In this document: positions 1-7,426 of the stretch, one piece after another
Position numbering within the stretch: position 1 is the stretch's first letter
Layout: every line of letters begins with the position of its first letter
Source of the DNA: Actinomycetota bacterium
Lineage (GTDB): Bacteria; Actinomycetota; Actinomycetes; S36-B12; UBA5976
Direction: 5' to 3'
DNA: 14,293 nt
NCBI GenBank assembly: GCA_017853815.1
Contig: JAFMIT010000034.1
Span: 1 to 14,293, forward strand
Made by a program: the position numbers and the translations under genes
The notes under the pieces: generated by a model
Told to the model about the DNA's origin: nothing
What the model saw: only the letters and a program-made list of their open reading frames with translations
Database searches by the model: none

Positions 1-474
1 CACGCCCAGCCCAAAACTCAGCCCGCCACCGAGCTCATGGCTAGGAGCTGCGCTCACGAGGACGAACATGCCAGCGAATCCGATGCCGGCGCCGACGAGG
101 CCGCGCAGTTTGGGGCGGTCACCCGTGACGGTTCGAAACAGCATCATCCACATCGGCGTCGCGCAGATGATGAGACTCGTGACCCCACTCGGCACGGTCT
201 GCTCCCCGAGAGCAACCCCGCCCGTGCCACCAGCGAGCAGCGCGACGCCCACGAAAGCAGCATTGCCAAGTTCGCGGCGGGTGACAGCGAGACTGCGCCC
301 GCGCAGTTTGAGAATTACAGCGAGCACGCTTGAAGCGATGACGAACCGCACGCCCATGCTTGTAAAAGGTGGCGCGGACTCACCTGCCACCGCGATGCCG
401 GCGTACGTCGAGCCCCAAAAGATGTACACGAGTACGAGGTTGATCCAGATGAATTTGGACGGGTCCACTCGCAT
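1..474 (-). CDS. DMT/EamA-family membrane transporter, C-terminus cut by window edge
   Basis: Only the first 158 codons are present; the frame stays open to base 1. The protein begins MRVDPSKFIWINLVLVYIFW and contains the FWGSTYAGIAVAGES stretch typical of RhaT/YedA-type EamA exporters. It then shows hydrophobic helices separated by short basic loops, and an EQTVPSG segment where the family often has a similar motif. These are inner-membrane exporters of small metabolites; the substrate cannot be told from sequence. The ATG at 474 is chosen because an in-frame ATG at 540 would add 22 polar residues (MPGPKVPSSG...) and would swallow the regulatory repeats in front of cydA. Neither start has a convincing Shine-Dalgarno sequence. 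The gene is divergent from cydA. Family assignment is fairly sure; the start is not. Confidence 0.8.
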   Translation of the reverse strand, partial: MRVDPSKFIWINLVLVYIFWGSTYAGIAVAGESAPPFTSMGVRFVIASSVLAVILKLRGRSLAVTRRELGNAAFVGVALLAGGTGGVALGEQTVPSGVTSLIICATPMWMMLFRTVTGDRPKLRGLVGAGIGFAGMFVLVSAAPSHELGGGLSFGLGV

Positions 475-487
475 GCTCAAAGCCACG

Positions 488-537
488 TCGGGGACTGTAG
501 CCCTGTCGGTCCCAGAACTTGGGACTTTTGGCCCAGG
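488..537. promoter_or_regulatory. Cluster of DosR/DevR-box-like GGGAC half-sites upstream of cydA
   Basis: Two sites resemble the mycobacterial DosR box TTSGGGACTWWAGTCCCSAA. The first, from 488, reads TCGGGGACTGTAGCCCTGTC and matches at 14 of 20 positions. The second, from 518, reads CTTGGGACTTTTGGCCCAGG and matches at 13 of 20, including 11 of the 14 core positions. Their GGGACT elements start 30 bases apart, about three helical turns. Between them GTCCCA (509-514) and TGGGAC (520-525) form a palindrome with a 5-base spacer. The cluster ends about 55 bases before the cydA start, and a DevR-like regulator is encoded in the same window. Binding is inference from motif similarity. Confidence 0.45.
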
Positions 538-539
538 CA

Positions 540-554
540 TTCCGCACAGCGGAA
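540..554. repeat. Inverted repeat TTCCGC-ACA-GCGGAA
   Basis: A perfect 6-bp inverted repeat with a 3-base centre lies between the DosR-like boxes and the cydA ribosome binding site. It could be an operator or a short RNA hairpin in the cydA leader. It does not match Rex, FNR or Crp consensus sites that I know. Confidence 0.35.
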
Positions 555-555
555 A

Positions 556-585
556 TGGAACCCTTTCCACGACACATTGGAAAGG
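556..585 (+). promoter_or_regulatory. Leader hairpins that may mask the cydA ribosome binding site
   Basis: CCTTTCCA (562-569) is the exact reverse complement of TGGAAAGG (578-585), giving an 8-bp stem with an 8-base loop. The right arm contains the cydA Shine-Dalgarno GGAAAGG (579-585), so the stem would hide it. A competing hairpin, TGGAA (556-560) with TTCCA (565-569), uses part of the same left arm and would leave the Shine-Dalgarno free. The two folds cannot form together. The complementarity is read directly; a regulatory role is inference. Confidence 0.4.
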
Positions 586-591
586 TTAGAA

Positions 592-1995
592 ATGAATGCT
601 CTAGATCTTGCCCGCTGGCAGTTTGGCATCACAACGGTCTATCACTTCCTGTTCGTCCCCATCACCCTCGGAAGCGTGTGGCTGGTCGCAGGTTTGCAGA
701 CCGCCTGGTACCGCACCGGAAACGAAAAGTATCTGCGTGCGACCAAATTCTGGGGCAAGTTGTTCTTGATCAACTTCGCAATGGGTGTCGTAACAGGCAT
801 CGTTCAAGAATTCCAGTTCGGTATGAACTGGTCGGCGTACTCACGCTTCGTCGGCGACATTTTCGGCGCCCCGCTCGCCGTTGAAGGTCTCGTCGCCTTT
901 TTCCTCGAGTCCACATTCCTGGGTCTGTGGATTTTCGGTTGGGATCGCCTGCCCAAGAAAATTCACCTCGCGACCATCTGGCTCGCAGCTCTCGGCACCG
1001 CGCTCTCTGCGTATTTCATTCTTGCGGCCAACGCGTTCATGCAGCATCCAGTTGGTTATGTCATCAACCCTGAAACCAATCGCGCCGAACTCACTGACTT
1101 CATTCGTGTACTGACGCAAAACACTGCAGTGATCGCGTGGGCGCACACCATGGCGTCGTCGTTCTTGATGAGTGGCACGCTGTTTGTTGGTGTGAGCGCG
1201 TGGTTGCTTATCAAGGCCAAAGGTGCTGACGTTGCGCGGGCAACGTTGAAGCTCGGTGCAGTCACTGCCATCGTCGCAGGTCTGCTCACAGCAGTCACTG
1301 GTGACATGGACTCCAAGATCATGGTGCAACAGCAACCAATGAAAATGGCAGCCGCTGAAGGTCTGTACACAACAGAAGCCAACGCGGGCTTTAGTTTGTT
1401 GACTATCGGAAATCTCGAAGGTACCGAAGCTACCTACGAAATCAAGGTGCCAGGTTTGTTGTCATGGCTCGCTACCGGTTCGACCGACGGCACGGTTAAG
1501 GGCATCAACGATTTGCAGACTGAATACAGCGACGCCTACGGCCAAGGTTGGTACGCACCAAACATTCCCACCACATACTGGACGTTCCGCCTCATGATCG
1601 GTATCGGCATGTTGGCAATGGCATACGGCCTATGGGCTCTCTGGGCAACGCGTCGCGGCAAAATCCCCACCTCAAAGTGGTTCATGCGCGCAGCAAAAGT
1701 CATGCCATTCGCTCCACTTCTCGCAATCAGCTTCGGCTGGATGTTTACCGAACTCGGCCGTCAACCGTGGCTTGTCTTCGGTGCGCTCAAGACTGCTGAC
1801 GGTGTCTCCGGTTCCGTCGGCGCTAGCTCCGTGCTCTTCACGATGATCGGCTTCACTGCTCTTTACGGCGTGCTAGCTGTTGTTGAGTTCGGGCTCTTCA
1901 CTAAGACCATCAAGCAAGGTCCGCCCGAGACTGTTGCTGACCCATTCGATGTCGACACGTCTGACGACCAACGTCAGCTGACCTTCGCGTACTAA
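592..1995 (+). CDS. cydA: Cytochrome bd quinol oxidase subunit I
   Basis: This is the haem-bearing subunit of the cytoplasmic-membrane bd oxidase, which oxidises quinol and reduces O2 to water with high affinity. The 467-residue product opens MNALDLARWQFGITTVYHF, with His18 as the expected high-spin haem ligand. His185 (AHTMASS) and Met335 (FRLM) match the b558 ligands, Glu98 and Glu106 are the conserved acidic pair, Lys251 and Glu256 lie in the Q-loop, and GRQPW is at 389-393. The length and short Q-loop fit the S-type enzymes of Gram-positives rather than the longer E. coli form. The start at ATG 592 is set by GGAAAGG six bases upstream. A TTG at 577 in the same frame is rejected. First gene of cydABDC, behind DosR-like boxes and a masking hairpin. 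Confidence 0.97.
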   Translation: MNALDLARWQFGITTVYHFLFVPITLGSVWLVAGLQTAWYRTGNEKYLRATKFWGKLFLINFAMGVVTGIVQEFQFGMNWSAYSRFVGDIFGAPLAVEGLVAFFLESTFLGLWIFGWDRLPKKIHLATIWLAALGTALSAYFILAANAFMQHPVGYVINPETNRAELTDFIRVLTQNTAVIAWAHTMASSFLMSGTLFVGVSAWLLIKAKGADVARATLKLGAVTAIVAGLLTAVTGDMDSKIMVQQQPMKMAAAEGLYTTEANAGFSLLTIGNLEGTEATYEIKVPGLLSWLATGSTDGTVKGINDLQTEYSDAYGQGWYAPNIPTTYWTFRLMIGIGMLAMAYGLWALWATRRGKIPTSKWFMRAAKVMPFAPLLAISFGWMFTELGRQPWLVFGALKTADGVSGSVGASSVLFTMIGFTALYGVLAVVEFGLFTKTIKQGPPETVADPFDVDTSDDQRQLTFAY

Positions 1996-2009
1996 GAGGA
2001 TTGATCGTC

Positions 2010-3065
2010 ATGACACTTGAGACTCTTCAAATCATCTGGATTGTGTTGATTGCGGTCCTTTGGATCGGCTACTTCGTTCTCGAAGGCTTCGATTTTGGCG
2101 TCGGCATTTTGTTGCCAGTGCTCGGCAAGACTGAGGCTGAACGTCGCACCCTCATCACCACTCTCGGCCCACTATGGGACGGCAACGAGGTGTGGCTGCT
2201 CGTCGCAGGTGGCGCAACCTTCGCCGCATTCCCTGAGTGGTACGCGACCTTGTTCAGTGGTTTCTATCTGCCGCTGTTCCTCATCCTCGTCGCACTGATT
2301 GTGCGCGGTGTAGCTTTCGAGTACCGCTCAAAGCACGGCGATTCGACGTGGCGTGCTCGCTGGGATCAACTGATTGTCTTCGGTTCATTCTTGCCATCGC
2401 TGCTCTGGGGTGTGGCGTTTGCCAACCTCGTGCGAGGTGTCGAAGTGGTGCCACTCGATGGCGGCGGTTTCGAATACACCGGCGGTTTCTTTGCGCTTCT
2501 CAATCCGTTTGCGTTGCTCGGCGGACTTGTCACGTTGACGCTGTTCATGGCCCACGGTGCGATTTTTATCTCGCTCAAGACCGATGGCGAACTGCGTTTC
2601 CGCGCTCGCGATCTCGCCTTCAAACTCGGCGCAGTGGCGACGGTGCTCGCCGTCGTGTTCCTGCTTTGGGGACAGCTCGCCTACAGCAACAACGTGTGGT
2701 CTTGGATTCCTGTGGCGGTCGCTGCAGTGTCCTGGCTCGCGGCTGTGGCATCAGTGAAGTTGGGTCGCGAAGGATTTGCTTTCCTCTTCAGCTCCATCAC
2801 GATGCTCGGTGCGGTCTCTGCATTGTTCAGCATGTTGTATCCCAACGTCATGCCGAACATTGATCGCAACCTCGTGGGTCTCACGATCGCGAATGCGTCA
2901 TCCACCGAAGGCACTCTCAAGATCATGACCATCGTGGCTGCCGTCATGACTCCGATCGTTCTTGTCTACCAGGCATGGACCTACTGGGTCTTTCGTAAGC
3001 GTCTGTCGGCTAGCCAAATTCCAACTCCGGAAAAAGGCTCGCTCGATCACTCGGTTGCTCTCTAA
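2010..3065 (+). CDS. cydB: Cytochrome bd quinol oxidase subunit II
   Basis: This is the second core membrane subunit of the bd oxidase and pairs with CydA. The 351-residue product shows the family start MTLETLQIIWIVLIAVLWIG, then FVLEGFDFGVG with Asp28, and LGPLWDGNEVWL with Asp57, matching E. coli Asp29 and Asp58. GFYLPLFLILVALIVRGVAFEYRSK and the LLNPFALLGG stretch follow, with several membrane helices to the end. The ATG at 2010 is preferred over the in-frame TTG at 2001 because AAGAGGA (1994-2000) lies nine bases before it. The gene starts 14 bases after cydA, so the two are surely co-transcribed. Length is normal and no defect is seen. Confidence 0.96.
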   Translation: MTLETLQIIWIVLIAVLWIGYFVLEGFDFGVGILLPVLGKTEAERRTLITTLGPLWDGNEVWLLVAGGATFAAFPEWYATLFSGFYLPLFLILVALIVRGVAFEYRSKHGDSTWRARWDQLIVFGSFLPSLLWGVAFANLVRGVEVVPLDGGGFEYTGGFFALLNPFALLGGLVTLTLFMAHGAIFISLKTDGELRFRARDLAFKLGAVATVLAVVFLLWGQLAYSNNVWSWIPVAVAAVSWLAAVASVKLGREGFAFLFSSITMLGAVSALFSMLYPNVMPNIDRNLVGLTIANASSTEGTLKIMTIVAAVMTPIVLVYQAWTYWVFRKRLSASQIPTPEKGSLDHSVAL

Positions 3066-3092
3066 TCCCTTGTAACCAGACACAATACGGCG

Positions 3093-4715
3093 GTGCGTCC
3101 CTTCGATCCTCGGTTGGCGAGATATCTCAAACCAGTACGAGGAACGATTGGATTCACCGCCGTGTTGTCGTTCATCGCAGCGGCATTTCTCGTCGTGCAG
3201 GCCGTATGCCTTGCGCAGGCAATCTCTTTCGCGTTCTTGAAGCGGCAGTCACTCGATGAACTGACGGGCTTGCTGCTGCTGGGTCTTTTCGCGTGGGTTA
3301 TGCGGACCGGCATCACTTCCGTCAGCGATTGGTGGGCGCGACGTGCTGGTCTTCAAGCAGTTGCGCAGGCGCGCTCGCTAGCATTGACTCGGCTCTCCAC
3401 TGCACCAAAATCTTCACTGCCACTTTCACATGGCGCACTTGTCGCGTTGCTGACGCGCGGTGTCGATGGCCTCGAGACGTATGTCTCTCGCTACTTGCCG
3501 CAGCTTGTCATCAGCGCCATCGTTCCGTTGGGGCTCGGCGTCGTGATTCTGTGGCTCGACCCACTTGCGGCTGTCATTATCGCCGTGACGATTCCCTTGA
3601 TTCCGATCTTTATGGCGCTTGTCGGTTGGTTCACACAAAGCAACGTTGAGAAACATTGGCAACATGTGATGTCGTTGTCGTCGACAATCGCGGACCTGAT
3701 GAACGGGCTACCGGAGCTCACCATCTTTGGTCGTGCCAAAGCGCAGGCCACTGAGATTGAGCGGCTCGGTCGCGCCCAACAAACCGCGACAATGAAAGTA
3801 TTGCGACTCTCATTCCTTTCTGCGTTTGTCTTGGAACTGCTCGCCACCATCTCTGTCGCCATCATCGCGGTAGCTGTGGGCCTCCGACTCGTCAACGGTG
3901 AGATGGAATTGTGGAAAGGTCTCGCAGCCCTCGTGCTTGCCCCCGAGGTGTATGCCCCGCTGCGCATGCTCGGCGTGCACTTCCACGCCGCGGCGGATGG
4001 CCTCGAAGCCTGGGCACAGATTGATCGCGTGCTGGTGACCACAGAACGCAGTCGCGGATCAGCATCGCTTCCAGCGGGACCGCTCGAAGTGCAATGGTCA
4101 GATCTGGCGGTGACCCTCGGCGATCGAACTATTGCGATTCCAGCTGGTCGCGCGCGAGCAGGCGACATCACCGCAATCGTCGGACCGAGCGGATGTGGAA
4201 AGTCCACTTTGCTCAATGTAGTGATTGGCAATCTCCTGCCGGCGTCTGGTCAATGCGAGTTCGTCGGCACTGATGGGCGCGTTGCTCCGAGTGACGTTGC
4301 TGTAGACCAGCTCGCGACGAACCTTGGCTACGTCGCCCAGTCGCCGTGGCTTGGAGAGGGCACTGTGCTCGAGGTTCTGACGCGCGGCGGGACCGCAGAT
4401 GAGAACGTGATTACAGCGACCATGCGTGCACTCGACCTTGACATCGCACTCGACGCGCCCATCTCGGATCGAAGCCAAGGTGTATCCGTCGGCCAGCGCC
4501 GGCGGCTTTCCATGGCGCGAGCAGTTCTTCAGCGCCCTCGTGTCTTCGTTCTCGATGAACCTTCCGCCGCTCTCGATGAGGCATCTGAAGCGGCCCTGCT
4601 CGCACAATTGCGAGAGATCGCCCGCGGCGGCGCAACAGTGTTGGTGGTGGCGCATCGCGCGACAGTTCGCGAGTTGGCGGACTCGGTCATTGAGTTTTCA
4701 CAGGTGAGCGCATGA
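3093..4715 (+). CDS. cydD: ABC exporter half-transporter CydD (cytochrome bd assembly)
   Basis: This is one half of the heterodimeric CydDC ABC transporter needed to assemble cytochrome bd. Thiol export (cysteine, glutathione) and haem handling have both been proposed for the family. The 540-residue protein has an N-terminal membrane domain of about six helices (roughly 19-285) and a C-terminal ATPase with Walker A GPSGCGKST (364-372), signature VSVGQ (464-468), Walker B with LDEPSAALD (487-495), and a switch His in VVAHRA. The signature departs from the usual LSGGQ. Translation begins at GTG 3093, 27 bases after cydB, without a strong ribosome binding site. The end overlaps the next gene as ATGA. 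CydD is assigned over CydC by gene order and the longer N-terminus. Confidence 0.9.
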   Translation: MRPFDPRLARYLKPVRGTIGFTAVLSFIAAAFLVVQAVCLAQAISFAFLKRQSLDELTGLLLLGLFAWVMRTGITSVSDWWARRAGLQAVAQARSLALTRLSTAPKSSLPLSHGALVALLTRGVDGLETYVSRYLPQLVISAIVPLGLGVVILWLDPLAAVIIAVTIPLIPIFMALVGWFTQSNVEKHWQHVMSLSSTIADLMNGLPELTIFGRAKAQATEIERLGRAQQTATMKVLRLSFLSAFVLELLATISVAIIAVAVGLRLVNGEMELWKGLAALVLAPEVYAPLRMLGVHFHAAADGLEAWAQIDRVLVTTERSRGSASLPAGPLEVQWSDLAVTLGDRTIAIPAGRARAGDITAIVGPSGCGKSTLLNVVIGNLLPASGQCEFVGTDGRVAPSDVAVDQLATNLGYVAQSPWLGEGTVLEVLTRGGTADENVITATMRALDLDIALDAPISDRSQGVSVGQRRRLSMARAVLQRPRVFVLDEPSAALDEASEAALLAQLREIARGGATVLVVAHRATVRELADSVIEFSQVSA

Positions 4716-6301
4716 AGTCGCGACTAGGTGTGCTTGCTGTTCTGCTTGCGGCATCGACGATGCTGGCAGCGGTGGGTCTGGTTGCCACAGGTGGATGGCT
4801 TATTAGCAGCGCTGCTTTGATGCCGCCGATTCTCGTTCTGCAAGTTGCCATCGTTGCGGTGCGCTTCTTTGGTATTGCACGTGGTGCAGCGCGCTGGGGA
4901 GAGCGCGTTGTCTCGCATGAAGTGGCGCTTACGGGTACCACTCGCCAGCGCGTGGCGCTGTGGAATGCGGCGGCGGTGCTCGGTCCGCGCGGTATCTGGC
5001 GGTTGCGTGGTTCGGATGCGCTCGATCGGCTTACCGCCGACTCGGATGCGTTGCAAGACGACGTCACGCGGGTGCGCACGCCATTCATTGCGGCAGCGCT
5101 CAGTGCGGCATTGCTTGTCGTTCTTCAATTCACCAACCTCGCAGCCGCTGGCGTCGCGCTGGCGCTTGCCTTCATCGTCGCTGGCGTCGTCGTGCCACTT
5201 GCAACTGTGCGCATTGAACGTGATATCGCTCAGGCATCTGTCCGTGCACGCATTGCTCTGAGCCAGCACATCGATACGGTGGTCAACCACTCCGATGACC
5301 TGCGACTTCTCGGCATGACGGACTCGTATCTCGCATTAGTCGATGCGGCAGATCGCGAACGCGTTTCTGTCGAATCAGCTGCGAGCCGCTGGGCCGGACT
5401 TTCATCGTTGCTCACGGGCATCGCCACTGGACTTGCGCTGTTCTCTGGTCTCGCGGCTGGCATTGCTTCATATTCACGCGATCAATTGGATGGCCCGATG
5501 ATTGCCGTGATTGCACTGTTGCCATGGGCGAGTGCAGAAATCATGTCGACGTTCGCGCAGGCCACGACCGCCCGCACACGCGTTGAGGTTTCGCGGCAGC
5601 GAATCGAGCGGGTTCTCGCAGATGCTCAGCATCGCGCCGCGAATCACCCAGTGCCGACCGTCACTCTCTCGGCGCCGCAGGCGTTGCGATTGCGCTCGGT
5701 CGCTGTGCGTTGGGATGACGTGGATGTTGTGCGAGACGTTAGCTTCGATCTCGAGCGCGGCCGCAGCTTGGCACTCGTTGGACCAAGTGGCAGCGGCAAG
5801 TCGTCGATTGCCTCAGCGGTGCTTGGACTTGTGGAATATCGCGGGTCGATTGCACTTGATGGCACAGAGATTGGTCAAGTGCTCGATTACTCACGTCATG
5901 TCACGGCGATGTTGCAGACGACGCATGTGTTCGCGACGTCAGTGCGCGAAAACCTCAAACTCGCAAGCCCACGCGCAACAGACGTGCAGCTCATGCAGGC
6001 CCTAGAAGACGCCGGACTGATGCCGTGGTTCGAGACCCTCATCGATGGTCTTGATACCCGCATCGGTGATGGCGAACGCGGCATGAGTGGTGGCGAGATT
6101 CAGCGACTCGGGATTGCGCGGGTGTTGTTGACATCTGCTGGCTTCGTGGTTCTGGACGAACCGACAGAACACCTCGACTCCGAAACCGCAGAGGCAGTGT
6201 GGAAGACATTGCGAACGACGTTCAGCGACCGCGGACTGCTCGTGATTACTCATGACGAGCGAGTGGCCGCGCACTGCGATGGACAGGTGCGGCTGGCATA
6301 G
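4712..6301 (+). CDS. cydC: ABC exporter half-transporter CydC (cytochrome bd assembly)
   Basis: This is the partner of CydD. The 529-residue product starts at the ATG of an ATGA overlap with cydD, so translation is coupled. Membrane helices occupy about residues 5-275. The ATPase domain has Walker A GPSGSGKSS (357-365), a near-standard signature MSGGE (458-462), LDEPTEHLD (481-489) and the switch His in VITHDER. Unlike CydD, the signature here is canonical in its SGG core, so the two ATP sites of the heterodimer may not be equal. The TAG stop (6299-6301) also forms the start of a -10-like TAGGCT in front of the histidine kinase gene. Separate cydD and cydC genes differ from the fused cydDC of some actinobacteria. 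Confidence 0.9.
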   Translation: MKSRLGVLAVLLAASTMLAAVGLVATGGWLISSAALMPPILVLQVAIVAVRFFGIARGAARWGERVVSHEVALTGTTRQRVALWNAAAVLGPRGIWRLRGSDALDRLTADSDALQDDVTRVRTPFIAAALSAALLVVLQFTNLAAAGVALALAFIVAGVVVPLATVRIERDIAQASVRARIALSQHIDTVVNHSDDLRLLGMTDSYLALVDAADRERVSVESAASRWAGLSSLLTGIATGLALFSGLAAGIASYSRDQLDGPMIAVIALLPWASAEIMSTFAQATTARTRVEVSRQRIERVLADAQHRAANHPVPTVTLSAPQALRLRSVAVRWDDVDVVRDVSFDLERGRSLALVGPSGSGKSSIASAVLGLVEYRGSIALDGTEIGQVLDYSRHVTAMLQTTHVFATSVRENLKLASPRATDVQLMQALEDAGLMPWFETLIDGLDTRIGDGERGMSGGEIQRLGIARVLLTSAGFVVLDEPTEHLDSETAEAVWKTLRTTFSDRGLLVITHDERVAAHCDGQVRLA

Positions 6302-6304
6302 GCT
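6299..6304 (+). promoter_or_regulatory. Candidate leaderless -10 element TAGGCT for the histidine kinase
   Basis: TAGGCT fits TANNNT and ends exactly six bases before the GTG start at 6311, the geometry of leaderless actinobacterial transcripts. Its first three bases are the cydC stop codon. It could allow the sensor gene to be transcribed apart from cydABDC. Confidence 0.35.
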
Positions 6305-6310
6305 TTAGAC

Positions 6311-7426
6311 GTGAGCGAAACCCGCGAAAGTCTCTTGTTCGGTGCCATCATGGACGTGGTCCACGGCGTGGATCTGTACAGCACCCTCGATCGGATTGTG
6401 GCGTCAGCAACTCATCTTTCGCACGCGAAGTACGGGGCGCTTGGCATCATCAACGCGGAAGGAAACGTCGAAGAGTTTCTGCACTTTGGCATGGACCCAG
6501 AAGATGTCGCGAAAATGGAACATCCACCGCGTGGTCGCGGCATCCTCGGACTGTTGATTTCGCATCCACATTCAGTCCGACTTGATGACTTGTCGAAGCA
6601 CCCAGCGAGCTTTGGGTTCCCAGAGGGCCATCCGCCCATGAAGTCCTTCTTGGGGGTTCCTGTACGCGTGCGCGGTGTGATTTTTGGCAATCTGTACTTG
6701 ACCGAAAAACAAGGCGCAGCTGAATTCACTCAAGAAGACGAAGACATGGTGACCATGCTCGCCGCCGCCGCGGGGCTTGCGATTGAGAATGCCAAGGTCT
6801 CAACTCAGGAGCAGATGCTTGCGCTCTATGAAGATCGCAATCGCATTGCCCGCGACCTTCATGATCTGGTGATCCAAAGCCTGTTTGCGACGGGAATGCA
6901 GTTGGAGGCAATTGCGCGTCGCGGTCAGATTCCCGAGGACGAAACAGTGCGGATTCGTGCGGCCGCTGATGAGCTCGACAAAGCCATCAAGCAGATTCGC
7001 CAATCTATCTATTCGCTGACGACGAACGCTGGAACCGTGTCACTTCGCCGCCAGGTCATGCACGAAGTCGAGGCCTACGCGCCGCTGCTCGGCTCGACGC
7101 CATCCATCACGTTCGAAGGTGCCGTCGACACGTTGACTACTGATCGTGTGGCAGAACAACTCGTCGCTGTCTTGCGGGAGCTGTTGTCGAATGCGATGCG
7201 ACACGCGAAGGCAACGGAGCTTTCCGTGGTTGTTCAACGCGCGGACGGTCACATTGTGTTGACGGTGATTGATAATGGCGTCGGCATTCCGCCCAATGCG
7301 CGGCACAGCGGACTCGATAACTTGCGTAAGCGAGCAGAAGCTCTCAACGGCACGTTTGAAGTAAGTAGCGCGCCAGACATCGGCACTGTCGCATCTTGGG
7401 CTGTGCCGGTGCAAACCAAGAGCTAG
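6311..7426 (+). CDS. GAF-domain sensor histidine kinase, DevS/DosT-like
   Basis: This is a soluble NarL-type sensor kinase of 371 residues: one GAF domain (about 20-162), a HisKA_3 dimerisation helix with the phosphoacceptor His184 in RDLHDLVIQSL, and an HATPase_c domain with ELLSNAMRHA (290-299), DNGVG (321-325) and GLDNLRKRAEALNG. The GAF part carries GFPEGHPPMKSFLGVPVRV and GNLYLTEK, close to mycobacterial DevS/DosT, which sense O2, NO and CO through haem. His107 and Tyr129 are 22 residues apart, the spacing of the DevS haem ligand His149 and distal Tyr171, so haem binding is plausible but not proven. DevS has two GAF domains; this protein has one. It lies 9 bases after cydC and converges on the response regulator gene. 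Confidence 0.9.
   Translation: MSETRESLLFGAIMDVVHGVDLYSTLDRIVASATHLSHAKYGALGIINAEGNVEEFLHFGMDPEDVAKMEHPPRGRGILGLLISHPHSVRLDDLSKHPASFGFPEGHPPMKSFLGVPVRVRGVIFGNLYLTEKQGAAEFTQEDEDMVTMLAAAAGLAIENAKVSTQEQMLALYEDRNRIARDLHDLVIQSLFATGMQLEAIARRGQIPEDETVRIRAAADELDKAIKQIRQSIYSLTTNAGTVSLRRQVMHEVEAYAPLLGSTPSITFEGAVDTLTTDRVAEQLVAVLRELLSNAMRHAKATELSVVVQRADGHIVLTVIDNGVGIPPNARHSGLDNLRKRAEALNGTFEVSSAPDIGTVASWAVPVQTKS

Noticed and set aside
475..540. Longer EamA start at ATG 540
   Set aside because: It would add a polar 22-residue extension, has no spaced Shine-Dalgarno sequence, and overlaps the DosR-like sites. Not excluded, only less likely.
37..589. Plus-strand open frames under the EamA gene
   Set aside because: The minus strand translates to a clear membrane transporter; the plus-strand products are rich in Pro, Arg and His and have no family features.
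3491..4231. Long open frame (246 codons) on the minus strand inside cydD
   Set aside because: Antisense to cydD with low-complexity Ser, Ala, Thr and Arg content and no domain. A coding shadow.
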